Source: Microbacterium lacus
GTDB lineage: Bacteria; Actinomycetota; Actinomycetes; Actinomycetales; Microbacteriaceae
NCBI RefSeq assembly: GCF_039531105.1
Contig: NZ_BAAAPK010000001.1
Coordinates: 124,001-188,000, forward strand
Length of the DNA stretch: 64,000 bases
Reading direction: 5' to 3'
The notes beneath the pieces are model-generated. The model was not told the origin of the DNA. It saw only the letters and a program-made list of their open reading frames with translations, and did no database searches. A program made the position numbers and the translations under genes. Shown here piece by piece: positions 53,229 to 62,492 of this stretch (the stretch's first letter is position 1; every line of letters begins with the position of its first letter).

Positions 53229-53873
53229 GTGACCGACTTGCTGAAGATTGACGTTTCCTTCGTCGTAGACAAGGGGGCTGACCTGGCTGTTGGATTGGTC
53301 GCGACAGTTTTCGGCATCATCACGGTCTTCTTGATCGCACGGCCCCGCATCGAATTTGCGGACTCGATCGTCCTCAGCACGAATCCTGACGGAAGCCTGC
53401 GTTACGGCGTCCGCGTCCGACCGCGCAGCCGGCTCTTGGAACTAACGGATCTGCGGTTGTCCGCATATGTCAAATTCGGGACGCCCGGCAAGACCACCAG
53501 CGTTCCCGTTCCTCTGTCGCGCGATCACTGGTCGAAAGTCCGGCGGCTAGGTGACGAGCAGAGATGGACCGCATCGCCTCAACTGTTTCTGAGGGAGGTG
53601 CATTGGCGCCGTCACTTGACGAGGACCGCACCTCCGCGCCGATCGGCCGCGTTGATGGACATCCTGTCAGAGAGAAACGGCAGACTCGTGATCGAGGTCA
53701 CTGCTGTTTCGGCGATCTTCAGCGTCACAACGGTGTCTCGCAAGGAGTACACCGCCAGTGACTTCGACGATTCCGACGCGGGCAACCCGCCGACACTGGG
53801 CACCGTCTTTGGCTTCATCTCGCTTGTTCGGCGAGGACTTCGCGGATCGCCACGGCCATCACCTGGGAGATGA
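53229..53873 (+). CDS. Membrane-anchored protein of unknown function
   Basis: 214 residues, GTG start. One N-terminal helix (about 16-38, GADLAVGLVATVFGIITVFLIA) and a basic soluble domain with beta-type segments (RYGVRVRPRSRLLELTDLRLSAYVKFG). No family recognised. The gene lies between two copies of a 78-bp direct repeat, suggesting gain or loss as a unit. Confidence 0.65.
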   Translation: MTDLLKIDVSFVVDKGADLAVGLVATVFGIITVFLIARPRIEFADSIVLSTNPDGSLRYGVRVRPRSRLLELTDLRLSAYVKFGTPGKTTSVPVPLSRDHWSKVRRLGDEQRWTASPQLFLREVHWRRHLTRTAPPRRSAALMDILSERNGRLVIEVTAVSAIFSVTTVSRKEYTASDFDDSDAGNPPTLGTVFGFISLVRRGLRGSPRPSPGR

Positions 53874-53906
53874 GGAGATCCTTGGCGCAGGATCCCGTCC
53901 GGTGCA

Positions 53907-53984
53907 CGACCGGCAACCGAACGCGGTTCAACCGGCACCCCACGGGCCTCAAGCGCGCACCGCCCTCGTGCCGACCGGCTTGCG
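53907..53984. repeat. 78-bp direct repeat, copy B
   Basis: Second copy of the repeat at 52957-53034 (73 of 78 identical), located between the membrane protein gene and the HNH-like gene starting at 54020. Confidence 0.8.
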
Positions 53985-54019
53985 ATCGAGCGGGGCGACC
54001 GTTCTGTAGCGTGAAATTC

Positions 54020-54925
54020 ATGCCCACCACGTACCGCGTCCGCGAATTGCGAGGCTACGACCGGAACGTGATGCGCGGCGCTCGGCGATCTTCCGACCGA
54101 GTGCTGGAGACTGTGCCCTTCTGCTGGATGTGCCGAGCGACAGCCGGCGACCGCACCCGCGAGCACGTCTTCGCGCTACGGTTGCAGAGGGAATTTCCGC
54201 CCGAGATGACGCGGTTCGAGCCGGTACGCTACACGTCGATCGGGAATGGCGCGCAGGTAGGCAGTCGCCGTGGTCCATTCGCAGGCAATGCGCTCGTCGC
54301 CGGAGGCGTGTGCGCGACGTGCAACAACGGGTGGATGTCACAACTCGAAACCGATGCGCGGACATATTTGCTCGGTCACAAGTCAGTGATCGACGGCGCG
54401 GACGCCGCGATGCTCTCACGGTGGTTCGCAAAGACGGCGATCATCATCAATGTCTCCCAGCCCTACCGCCTGCTGTGGCACGATACACGGCGACACCAGA
54501 CACAATTTCGCACTCCTGACAACGTCGCGATCTCGCTCTATCGGACTCGTGAACCCGATCTGAACTGGAAGCAGGGCTCGATAATGAGCATGCACACCAT
54601 GTCCTCGCGGATGAATCCATCGCAGGTCTCCCGGTTGACTGGCGCCTTGACCCATCTATGCGAGATTCAGGTCGGAACGCTCGTCGGCGCGGTGGTGGCA
54701 CTCCCATGGCAGCTGTCGGCGAGCGCCCTCACGATGCCCGGTAGCCTGCTCTGGTCGAGCCGAACCGCGCGCCGAGTCGATCTCAGCGCCCTCCCGATGA
54801 TGGAGGACCCATTCGCGGACGATCCGATCATCGACGTTGCACCGAGCGCGTTCTGGTCGGGCGAGAGCATGGGCAGCTCCCAGAAGCCTCCGCGAGAGGT
54901 GGCAGCACCGACTCAAGTCGGCTAG
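54020..54925 (+). CDS. HNH-like protein
   Basis: 301 residues from ATG 54020. CWMCRATAGDRTREHVFALRL and GGVCATCNNGWMSQLE give two Cys-x2-Cys pairs and the EH and CNN-W motifs typical of an HNH/zinc endonuclease family found in isolated accessory genes. The C-terminal 180 residues are of unknown function. The open frame extends upstream into the direct repeat, but the start at 54020 is the first ATG after it. Confidence 0.7.
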   Translation: MPTTYRVRELRGYDRNVMRGARRSSDRVLETVPFCWMCRATAGDRTREHVFALRLQREFPPEMTRFEPVRYTSIGNGAQVGSRRGPFAGNALVAGGVCATCNNGWMSQLETDARTYLLGHKSVIDGADAAMLSRWFAKTAIIINVSQPYRLLWHDTRRHQTQFRTPDNVAISLYRTREPDLNWKQGSIMSMHTMSSRMNPSQVSRLTGALTHLCEIQVGTLVGAVVALPWQLSASALTMPGSLLWSSRTARRVDLSALPMMEDPFADDPIIDVAPSAFWSGESMGSSQKPPREVAAPTQVG

Positions 54926-55127
54926 CGCGAAGCGGAAATGTGCGCATCGGCGTCAGTGGTGGTAGCAACTCGGATTTGGGTCGACGTCATCAGCGCGCCG
55001 CGGAGGTTGGGCAGGCCGCCACGCAGCGAGACGATTGTCGAGCATGGCGTGACGAGCGCTCGGAGGAGAGATCCGACTGCGCACTTCATCCCGACAAGAC
55101 GACGCTCTCGGGGTGCATGCTGGCAGG

Positions 55128-56000
55128 GTGACCACAAACGAAGCCGCTGACCATGTAGGCGCCGCGTGGATGCGGACTCTGTTCGTCGATCGCCCAGTTG
55201 AACCAACGGTCCGGGATGAGAGGCTCTTCGAGATCTCGAAGGACTGGCAACTTATGGGCGCTCACGCCGACGCTGCCGAGATGCATGCGGCGATCAATGG
55301 TCACGCGGAGGGGCGACCCACCGAAATCATCGGTCGCATCGCCGCAGCAGGCGAGCAAATCGGCCTGAGTGCGACCTTCGGATTAGACGCGCGCCGGTGG
55401 TTGGTGGGCCCGGCGCAAGTCGAGACAATGCCCGCCCGGGCGCTCATCGAGACGCAAGCGTCGTACGCTCTTTCGACCGGCCACGCGCTGATCAACATCA
55501 CCCTTCGGGTTCTGCTGCTACACCCGACCGCGGCAGCTCTCCTAAATGGTCGATTCAACGCTGCGCAAGGATTCCCTCCGTTCGTCGATCTCAAAGAGAT
55601 GTGGCCGCCGCTCAGTGCAAAGTCTGTTCAGGCCGCACTTGATGCCGCTGTTGCGTCCGGTGGGCGTGACGTACTCGAGCTCGCCCATATCGTCCGACGT
55701 CTGAAGGAGGACGTCCGATGGAACGCCCTCGATGAACGGCGCGGCCAGGCCTACCACCGGTGGCGGCCACAGAGTGTAAGCGGTGGAGTGGCCTCACGAA
55801 GCCCTTGGAAAATTGATGGCTCCTCTCGCTCTATGGAGATCGGATCGCTCAATGACTACGAGCCGCCTGACGTGATGCTGCTTATGGCGGAGTGCGAGAG
55901 TGGATTGGACGCCCTCGCCGGCGCAATGGAAGCGTGGCTCGATCGCCTCCCAGGTGCTCTGCGGGACGTCGGCCTTCCCGTCTTCAGAGTGGACGCGTGA
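55128..56000 (+). CDS. Conserved-type hypothetical protein
   Basis: 290 residues from GTG 55128 (GCAGG just upstream; an ATG at 55113 is an alternative). Soluble, Ala-rich and mostly helical, with TRP-rich spots (WLVGPAQVETMPARALIETQASYALSTGHALINITLRVLLLHP in parts). No motif or family recognised. Stands alone between intergenic stretches. Confidence 0.65.
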   Translation: MTTNEAADHVGAAWMRTLFVDRPVEPTVRDERLFEISKDWQLMGAHADAAEMHAAINGHAEGRPTEIIGRIAAAGEQIGLSATFGLDARRWLVGPAQVETMPARALIETQASYALSTGHALINITLRVLLLHPTAAALLNGRFNAAQGFPPFVDLKEMWPPLSAKSVQAALDAAVASGGRDVLELAHIVRRLKEDVRWNALDERRGQAYHRWRPQSVSGGVASRSPWKIDGSSRSMEIGSLNDYEPPDVMLLMAECESGLDALAGAMEAWLDRLPGALRDVGLPVFRVDA

Positions 56001-56236
56001 GAGCAATCACAAATACAGGCGCGGCAGTCACGTGGCTCATCGACCTCCGGCCGGCCGGCATCGCGACTGTGCGGCGCCCGCGAAGCGACCGCCTAACGAG
56101 ACCGCCATCCGGCACCACCCGATCAAGCGAGAGTCCGCAGCGCTGAACACGGCGACGACGAATTCACACCGTCGTTCACAACGACCCAACACCGCCTTCG
56201 GATGACCAGCGCGGTGGCTGTCTCGCTGTCGTTGCC

Positions 56237-56536
56237 TCAGCCCGCACCCTCGGCATCCGCAGGGCGGGTGAGCTTCCGGTGAATCTGTTGCGCGTAATGC
56301 CTCACCGTGGACGCTGAACCCTCTTCAGTCTCTGAGGGGATTCGACCTTGCCGCCTGTCATCGTCATTCAGCAGGGCGGAAAGGGCCATCATCTGACGGG
56401 CAAGCTGGCGCACCTTCGCCTCGGCGTCTTCGCGCTGGAGGTCTTTCCACATTTCGATGAGGCGGTCGACTTCTGCTTGTTCCTCTTCAGTGAGTGCGTA
56501 CCGGTCGTTCTCACGGAATCCGTTGAAACTCGTCAT
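56237..56536 (-). CDS. Small charged helical protein
   Basis: 99 residues from ATG 56536. Highly charged and helix-forming (LTEEEQAEVDRLIEMWKDLQREDAEAKVRQLARQMMALSALLNDDDRR in parts), probably a coiled coil. The frame extends upstream with Arg-rich, non-family sequence, so the ATG at MTSFNGFREN is preferred. Convergent with nothing and divergent from the next gene. Confidence 0.5.
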   Translation of the reverse strand: MTSFNGFRENDRYALTEEEQAEVDRLIEMWKDLQREDAEAKVRQLARQMMALSALLNDDDRRQGRIPSETEEGSASTVRHYAQQIHRKLTRPADAEGAG

Positions 56537-56639
56537 GCGGCGCAGGCTAGCGTCTGGTGTGCAGGTGCGGCTCGATCGCCCGCGGCTCTGAGATCGTCTC
56601 ACTCGAAGTCGCAAGCGCGGGCCAAAGATGGAAGGAACG

Positions 56640-57656
56640 ATGACTCACCAGTACACCTACTTTCCGCGAGCGACCGCGTCCATCGGCTCTGCAATGCTCG
56701 ACGCAAATGTAACCGCCTCCCTTGATTCGATCGCGCGCCGAGGCTCAGACTTCCGGGACGAAGCAACGCGCGAGCGGATGTCTGACCTACTAGACCGTTT
56801 AGGAGAGTCTGAAGTCCTCGCGATGGCGGGCTTGGGCGCAGCCGAAGGCAACCTCAGGCGCGTGACCACGGAGACCGACTACTCCACCTTTCATCGGCGC
56901 TCAGCACACGCTCTATCCCTACTCAACGAGAATCGCGATCTCCTGCGTCGCTGGGTTGCCGGTGAGGACGTTCGTCCGGTCGTCATCGACATAGAGCGTG
57001 AGCGGGACAAGCGTGTCGAGGGCCTTTTCCACGTCGTAGTCGACAACTACCTGCTCCCTTCCTACGCGCTTGTCGCGCAGGCTTACTGGCTGTACCTAAG
57101 CGACCCGATTCCAATGCGCGCACTCCGTCGAGTAGAGAGAGTCGCCGGTGAGATTCGCTGCCGAGGATCAAGAGAAATGATGCTTGCCATCCTTCTGCTC
57201 GCCGGTACGCGCAACGGACAAGACCTCGCTCTCAACATCATGAAGTTGAGAGCCGAAAGCGGGTTGAGGAAGACTCTGGATGCGATCTGGAACACCAGCT
57301 TCGACCTCACCTACACGCGCCTGGCTGTCTCCTTCCCCCTCTACGGCGGCGTGCCCGAACCTGTGGTGTTCATAACAGCGGATAAGCACCTCAGCACCTT
57401 CATGAACACGATCGAACCGCTAGGTGCCGGCATGACTCGGGGTGGCACGGCTCTGCCGTTGGATTCCAGCAATTTTGAAGGACTCGTCCGAGACGACCTC
57501 TACGAGAATGTCCAGGCACTGATGCTCGCCAGCGCTCAAGCGGTTGCCGCGAACTCTGAGCGCGACGAACGTGTCACCAGGATTCGACGCAACAACTCGA
57601 TACGGCACATCGCTCGGTTGGAGGCCCTCTTCGCCGACAGGGCGGACGGGACCTGA
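56640..57656 (+). CDS. Hypothetical soluble protein
   Basis: 338 residues from ATG 56640 with GGAAGG 5 bases upstream; an in-frame ATG at 56628 lies inside the ribosome site. The protein is helical and charged. VVFITADKHLSTFMNTIEPLG and FHVVVDNYLLPSYALVAQAYWLYLSDPIPMRALRRVERVAG are its most distinct segments. VFITADKHL slightly recalls the C-terminal Asp motif of PIN-like nucleases, but this is weak and I give no function. Confidence 0.75.
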   Translation: MTHQYTYFPRATASIGSAMLDANVTASLDSIARRGSDFRDEATRERMSDLLDRLGESEVLAMAGLGAAEGNLRRVTTETDYSTFHRRSAHALSLLNENRDLLRRWVAGEDVRPVVIDIERERDKRVEGLFHVVVDNYLLPSYALVAQAYWLYLSDPIPMRALRRVERVAGEIRCRGSREMMLAILLLAGTRNGQDLALNIMKLRAESGLRKTLDAIWNTSFDLTYTRLAVSFPLYGGVPEPVVFITADKHLSTFMNTIEPLGAGMTRGGTALPLDSSNFEGLVRDDLYENVQALMLASAQAVAANSERDERVTRIRRNNSIRHIARLEALFADRADGT

Positions 57657-57971
57657 GCACTCGCGGCCGGCAAGACAGCACACTCCCTGATTGGCGCCGC
57701 CGAGCACTCAGCGTCCGAGGGCGCGAAGGCGCCGTAAATCGCAGCGCTATCCGATCGCTCGGTCCCCCCTTCGCGCAGTGCACGATTACGGTTGAGTGAG
57801 AAGGCATAACGTCGCCCTTCGGTTCCCGGCAGCCACCGACACTGGCCGTCCGTACACCGATCAGTGGAGTACGGGTCGACCGCCGCTCCTACGTCGTATC
57901 GATCTACCTGCTCTCTGAGCTCGCGTGGCGCAGCAGCCGCTCCGCGGCGATGAGATCCATCACTCGGCCGT
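57657..57971. other. Intergenic stretch
   Basis: 315 bases between two convergent genes. A - strand frame has a somewhat protein-like run (CRWLPGTEGRRYAFSLNR), possibly a gene relic, but no start, family or codon signal supports it. Confidence 0.3.
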
Positions 57972-58349
57972 CTAATACGCAGGCGGCGCGTCGCCGACGT
58001 GCGAGGCGCTCGGCAGCTCCAGCAGCGAAGCGCCGTCTGGACCCTCGTCCAGCGCGAACGCGTCCGCCCAGTCAAGGATCGCGAACACCGCGGCAAGGCG
58101 CTCCTGCAACGCGTGTTTCTCGGCTGGCCCGCGCTGGCGGAAATCCGGTAGCCCCTCGACCTCGTCAGCGGTGGCTTCGACGAGCTGCTGACCGTCGTGG
58201 CCCCACAGCTGGATCCGCTCGGCGAAGCCCGGCACGCCGTCTTCGTCGTGAGTCCACCAGATCAAGATTCTCGCGACGTCCGGGAGCAACTGCATCAGAT
58301 CCTGGTAGGTCTTGGCTTCTTTGCCGTTCGGGCGCATGGTGCTCATCAT
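57972..58349 (-). CDS. Small acidic protein of unknown function
   Basis: 125 residues from ATG 58349 (or 58346). Acidic and soluble: YQDLMQLLPDVARILIWWTHDEDG, ERIQLWGHDGQQLVEATADEVEGLPDF, AVFAILDWADAFALDEG. The open frame continues upstream with low-quality sequence. No family recognised. Confidence 0.6.
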   Translation of the reverse strand: MMSTMRPNGKEAKTYQDLMQLLPDVARILIWWTHDEDGVPGFAERIQLWGHDGQQLVEATADEVEGLPDFRQRGPAEKHALQERLAAVFAILDWADAFALDEGPDGASLLELPSASHVGDAPPAY

Positions 58350-58665
58350 GTCAGCCGCCGTGTGTCGACGCACCCTGAGTCGCGGCAGCGTAGGGATCTT
58401 CGGACGGATGCATGCCGCCCGCTGAGGTCCGTGATTCGGCCGCGGCTCGCAGAGGGATGAGCGACCGGCCTCAGCACGGCACGCGCCACCGCCAGTGAGG
58501 TCAGGCCGAGCGGCGATATTCCCGCCACCTGCCCAGTGCTTAGATGTTCGTGTGCTTCCGGCAGTCGCGACATAAAACCCGGCGATGTCGCCCAGCTGAG
58601 CAGTAGCTCGGATGAACCGTATCTTCGTCACAACCTGGGACGAAAGTCGATAACTTCTCGGAGGA
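58350..58665. other. Intergenic stretch
   Basis: 316 bases between divergent genes. No convincing gene or regulatory palindrome seen. Confidence 0.4.
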
Positions 58666-59376
58666 ATGGTGAACGAGGAGAGCATCCTTATCCAGCTCAC
58701 ATGGCGAAATGGAGCCGGGAATGACACGGTCATCAACGTGTTCGGTAGACGGTCGGAGAGCGCTTTTGATCAACTCGTGATCGCGCTCACTGATGCGGGG
58801 CTGCTCTCGATGGATGCGCCCGCCGCTCACGAGGCATACGCCTTGGGCGGGTTCGCCCCTTTCGTCCTCCGACCGGAGGACGTAAGGGATGGCGACCGCG
58901 CAGTCTTCTTGAACATCGATCCAACGTGGACACTCGGAGATCTCGAGCGTGTCTTGCGCTCCAGCTCCTTCGTCCTCCGTCATTCAGGCACTGGTCCGTA
59001 TGAGGAGCTTTACGTCCTCACGCTTGAGGATCTGCTGGCGTTCGGCGGTGTGGTGCTGGACTCGGTCGGTGCAGCCTCGATCGCTCTCGGGTTAGCACGC
59101 GCCTTCCAGAGACAACGGTTCCGGGAAACCCGCAAGCTCGGACGGGACTGGGTTCGGTCGGGCAATACCGATCTGCCCCCCCAACTGAAGAACCAGTTGG
59201 TCTTAATGGAAAGCTGGCGCCCTGGGATGTTGAAGGTGCGATTCGATCTCGACGACGTTGGCGCCTCGGCAGCCATGCGGACGGCAGATTTTGAATACAT
59301 TGACCACGTAGCAACTTGGGTTCGACGGGATCGAATCAGCGCCTGGTCAACGCTTCCGCGAACCGAGCTCGACTGA
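58666..59376 (+). CDS. Hypothetical protein with central hydrophobic segment
   Basis: 236 residues. CGGAGGA immediately precedes ATG 58666 and GTG 58669, so the exact start is unclear. Residues about 125-145 (LAFGGVVLDSVGAASIALGLA) are hydrophobic and may be a membrane segment; flanking parts are charged. No family recognised. Confidence 0.65.
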   Translation: MVNEESILIQLTWRNGAGNDTVINVFGRRSESAFDQLVIALTDAGLLSMDAPAAHEAYALGGFAPFVLRPEDVRDGDRAVFLNIDPTWTLGDLERVLRSSSFVLRHSGTGPYEELYVLTLEDLLAFGGVVLDSVGAASIALGLARAFQRQRFRETRKLGRDWVRSGNTDLPPQLKNQLVLMESWRPGMLKVRFDLDDVGASAAMRTADFEYIDHVATWVRRDRISAWSTLPRTELD

Positions 59377-59887
59377 CAGATTGCCTTGGAAAACGTAAGC
59401 CAGCACTTTCGCAAGATGGGCGTTTATATCCGTCTCGAACGCGTGTCGGCTATCGAACGAATCCTGCGTGAACTCTCCCAACGGCGCGAAGTAGTTCGTC
59501 CACGGCACCATCGGCGAACAACAAGAGGTCGCCGCCAATCAGTGGCCGGGCGAGTACTTCGGCTCGGTCTTCACTTGGGCCGCGGAGGCGTCGGCAGATA
59601 CTTGCCCGCGCCGATCCAATGCCCCACGGTGAGCAGCATGAGTTGAGGCGTGCGCTCGAACAGTGCGGATGCGACGTGTCACTTCAAGGATCTGCGGCGT
59701 CCCGCAGGTCATCAACCAGGTCCGTGATGACGTACCGACAGACGACCAGCTCGTGCGGGGACACGCTGGGAACTTCGTCCAAGATCGTCCGCCACGTCTC
59801 CTTTACCCTGGCTAATTTTTCTCCTCCGCGCAGCGGTAGTCCCTCGAAGAGCATGTTTACGGTGACGGGCCGTTAAGGATCGGCCAC
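59377..59887. other. Gene-poor stretch with possible relics
   Basis: 511 bases. Short protein-like runs occur in several frames (QWPGEYFGSVFTWAAEA on +, NYFAPLGEFTQDSFDSRHAFETDI in part on -, and the 56-codon frame listed separately), which could be remains of lost genes. Nothing intact is supported. Confidence 0.35.
59684..59854 (-). CDS. Possible 56-residue protein
   Basis: A short frame from ATG 59854 reads MLFEGLPLRGGEKLARV and goes on KETWRTILDEVPSVSPHELVVC, ending VDDLRDAADP. The charge pattern is protein-like. No ribosome site of note and no family, so it may be a gene fragment. Confidence 0.3.
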   Translation of the reverse strand: MLFEGLPLRGGEKLARVKETWRTILDEVPSVSPHELVVCRYVITDLVDDLRDAADP

Positions 59888-60187
59888 GTGGCTGACATGC
59901 CGGCGAACCCTGACCACTGGATCTGCCAGCATGGTGCGATGCTCAATTCAATCGACGACTTTGCAGACGCGGTCGCCGGTGAGTTGCGCGCCCAGCGCGC
60001 GCGGACCAATGTCACGGTCGCTTTTCTCGTCACGGCGACTGGTCTGTCCAAATCAGCGGTGCTGCACTACCTCAACGGCAAGCGCGACATTCCGATTCGT
60101 TCCCTCGCCCGGTTGTGCGCTGCCATGGATGTGACTCCGTCCTTGATCGTCGCGCGCGCTGAGGCCTCGAACGTCAACACGCGGTAG
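59888..60187 (+). CDS. XRE-type helix-turn-helix protein
   Basis: 99 residues from GTG 59888, or 82 from ATG 59939 which begins just before the domain. The domain LRAQRARTNVTVAFLVTATGLSKSAVLHYLNGKRDIPIRSLARLCAAMDV is a Cro/C1-like helix-turn-helix. Small lone repressors of this type are common on mobile elements. The target is unknown. Confidence 0.75.
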   Translation: MADMPANPDHWICQHGAMLNSIDDFADAVAGELRAQRARTNVTVAFLVTATGLSKSAVLHYLNGKRDIPIRSLARLCAAMDVTPSLIVARAEASNVNTR

Positions 60188-60486
60188 CGGCGCGAGGAGT
60201 CCCGATACCGGATCGCAGGCGGGACGCCTGAGGGAGTCAGAGGTTGCCTCGGGCGTGTTGGAGATCTCGGCTGACGCGCGATGTGAACGGCGTCAATCCG
60301 TGAGGCGGGGGATCGTGTTGTGGTGGAGCGTGTGGGCGAGGAGCGCCGGGAGCCAGCTCGGGATTCGCCCTGCGGGTCGGGCAACATTGGCGACGGACTC
60401 GCGTGCGGTCAGCCCTCCGTCAAGGTCGCATTCCCAGCGAGGGCATACGGCCCGGGAGTTTGCGGGGGCGTTGGGATAATCGCGGG

Positions 60487-61206
60487 ATGTATGGACCACG
60501 TCTCGCGAGATGGGACAAGGCGGCCGAGTGGCCGCTGACCATCGCCGCCATCCTCTTCCTCATCGCCTACGCGACCCAGATCATCGCTCGACCGGACGGG
60601 TTGCTCAGCGTCGCATGCGAGCTGCTCCTCTACGTCACGTGGGCGGTGTTCGTGATCGACTACCTCACCCGCCTGGTCATCACCGAGAGCCGGTGGCGGT
60701 GGTTCTACCGGCACCTGCTGGACCTCGCGATCGTCGTCCTGCCGATGCTGCGCCCGCTGCGGCTGATGCGGTTCCTGACCGTCCTCGCCCTCATCGGACG
60801 CAACACCGGCAACATGCTTCGCGGACGCGTTGTCATCTACACCGTGGGTGCCACCGTACTGACCGTGCTCATCGCCAGCTTGGCGGTCTTTGACGCCGAG
60901 AGGGGCATCGGGGACATCAAAACCTTCCCCGACGCAATCTGGTGGGCGTTTGTCACCATCACCACCGTCGGCTACGGCGACTTCTACCCGATCACCCTGA
61001 CCGGAAGGATCACCGCGGTCGGACTTATGATCGGTGGGCTCGCGCTGATCGGTGTCGTCACCGCGACTCTTGCCTCCTGGATCGTGGAACGCGTCGCGGA
61101 CCAGAACACCAAGACCGTTCACGCCACCGAAGAGCAGGTGGAGCAGCTCCGTCTCGAGATTAGTGAGCTCAAAGACCTTGTCAGAGGACTCCGCCCCGCC
61201 GGTTGA
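60487..61206 (+). CDS. Voltage-gated-like potassium channel
   Basis: 239 residues from ATG 60487 (GCGGGA upstream). Two to four N-terminal helices (PLTIAAILFLIAYATQII; ELLLYVTWAVFVIDYLTRLVI), an Arg-rich S4-like helix (LRPLRLMRFLTVLALIGR), the pore helix and selectivity filter AFVTITTVGYGDFYP, and a final helix followed by a C-terminal coiled coil (EEQVEQLRLEISELKDLV). Typical bacterial Kv-like channel in the membrane. It has no obvious link to its neighbours. Confidence 0.9.
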   Translation: MYGPRLARWDKAAEWPLTIAAILFLIAYATQIIARPDGLLSVACELLLYVTWAVFVIDYLTRLVITESRWRWFYRHLLDLAIVVLPMLRPLRLMRFLTVLALIGRNTGNMLRGRVVIYTVGATVLTVLIASLAVFDAERGIGDIKTFPDAIWWAFVTITTVGYGDFYPITLTGRITAVGLMIGGLALIGVVTATLASWIVERVADQNTKTVHATEEQVEQLRLEISELKDLVRGLRPAG

Positions 61207-61235
61207 CGGCGTGTTCGCCCTGCTAGCGTCGAGCC

Positions 61236-61568
61236 GTGACGCGCGAACCGGGGTCCGGTGACAGACGCATGCGGCTGCGCTACGCCGACACCTGCCGACT
61301 CCGCGCCACCCCCCTGCCCGCGGGCGCAGAGGCGGTTTACCAACGTGAATCGAGGACCGTCCGCTGCCTCACCTGCGCGGACAGACCCGTCACGTTGGAC
61401 AGCGGCGTCGCGGGCGCATCGGCACGCCAGTCGACGTTGGCGATCGGTTCGACCCCGGCGTGCGCCGTAGCTGGTCTCGTATCCGGAACCGGTGCCAGAT
61501 TGAGGACTATCCGACCGCTTCCCGCTCTACCGCGTGGATGTATGGGTGGTCCCGCACATCCTCGTTAA
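61236..61568 (+). pseudogene. Truncated N terminus of a NERD-domain type protein
   Basis: From GTG 61236 (or ATG 61269), MRLRYADTCRLRATPLPAG, then AEAVYQRESRTVRCLTCAD and GVAGASAR reproduce the zinc-finger-like start of actinobacterial NERD (nuclease-related) proteins, which usually read RYAG-CR-CG-LP and TVRCV-C. The first Cys pair is damaged (CRLRA instead of C-x2-C). After GASAR, at about 61430, the family-like sequence ends and the frame runs to 61568 without similarity. The nuclease domain is absent, which suggests a recombination end point here. Confidence 0.6.
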
Positions 61569-62181
61569 GAGGGCGCTTGCCGCCACGTGGCGTGCGCTTT
61601 ATCGCGCGCGTCGACGCAGCCCATTCCCGAAACACGTCCGCCTGATCATTCGGCATCACTCCGACCTGGGTGGCATGCACCACAGCATCATCGAACGTCG
61701 AGCCCATCAAATCTGTATAGCTGGGTCCGTCGCCAGCGTCGCGCGTGACGTACTCCCACAAATCCACGACCGAACCGGCTTCATGATTTGCCGCGAGCAT
61801 GCGCTGGGCCGCGGTGCGAGTCCACTCCAGTGAGACACGCTGGGCAGCCAGATCGGCAGCGCCTGCCCGATCAAGCATGAGACGGACGTGGAGAATTTCG
61901 TGGTCTCGCACTGCCCGCTCTAGCTCAGATTGCAGAGGTATCGGACCATCCTGCGCGACCCGCAGAGGAGACACATCAAGATCCGTCGCGGGCTGCGGCT
62001 TCTCGTAGGCTCGACTCAACTCGCTCTGCAACCCCTGCAGCGCAGCAGCCATCCGCTGAAGGGAATGAGCAGCCTGCCGCTCGGCAATCAACTCAGCGCG
62101 GCGCTGACGCACGACCATAACGATGCTCGTCGCCAGAACGAAAAGTACTGCGCCGATAAGCACGTACTCCAGTCCCGTCAT
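61507..62181 (-). CDS. Membrane-anchored protein, third gene of a three-gene operon
   Basis: 224 residues. One N-terminal helix (about 4-24, LEYVLIGAVLFVLATSIVMVV) is followed by a probable coiled coil (RQRRAELIAERQAAHSLQRMAAALQGLQSEL) and a soluble domain with Trp-rich spots. Start overlaps the preceding stop (ATGA at 62178-62181). The topology is like the second-gene product; no family recognised. It overlaps the truncated NERD-type frame on the other strand. Confidence 0.7.
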   Translation of the reverse strand: MTGLEYVLIGAVLFVLATSIVMVVRQRRAELIAERQAAHSLQRMAAALQGLQSELSRAYEKPQPATDLDVSPLRVAQDGPIPLQSELERAVRDHEILHVRLMLDRAGAADLAAQRVSLEWTRTAAQRMLAANHEAGSVVDLWEYVTRDAGDGPSYTDLMGSTFDDAVVHATQVGVMPNDQADVFREWAASTRAIKRTPRGGKRPLNEDVRDHPYIHAVEREAVG

Positions 62182-62492
62182 CGCTTTCCCTTCCCTATCG
62201 CAAGAAGCGCATCGAGCTTGCCACTATTCTCGTCCGTTTTCGTGCGCACGTGGGCCACGTCTTCTCGGACCATCGCCAGCGTGGATTCCAGGACACTGGC
62301 TACGGTAGCTGTTGACGACTTAGCAATCTCAGCAGTCGTGTTGTCCTGTGGGAATATTTTGCGGGCGAGCCCGGGGCCGAACGCCACTACGGCAGCCGTG
62401 AGCAGCGACAGGAGAGCTGCCCAGAACTCTCCGCCCCACATATCCGCCTGCTCCGCGACGGCGTTTGTGGACTCACTCAGTAGGAAGTCCAT
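62178..62492 (-). CDS. Membrane protein with coiled coil, second gene of a three-gene operon
   Basis: 104 residues with one hydrophobic helix (about 24-42, FWAALLSLLTAAVVAFGPGLA) and a helical, charged C-terminal part (VASVLESTLAMVREDVAHVRTKTDENSGKLDALLAI). The layout slightly recalls phage holin or spanin-like small proteins, but nothing else phage-like is nearby. Overlaps the first gene by 20 bases and the third by ATGA. Confidence 0.7.
   Translation of the reverse strand: MDFLLSESTNAVAEQADMWGGEFWAALLSLLTAAVVAFGPGLARKIFPQDNTTAEIAKSSTATVASVLESTLAMVREDVAHVRTKTDENSGKLDALLAIGKGKR

Noticed and set aside
56085-56105. GCCTAAC core resembling an integron attC end
   Set aside because: No partner core site and no integrase or cassette array; chance match likely.
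61455-61480. GGTTCGACCCC, resembling a tRNA T-loop
   Set aside because: No matching acceptor stem, anticodon arm or D-arm around it.
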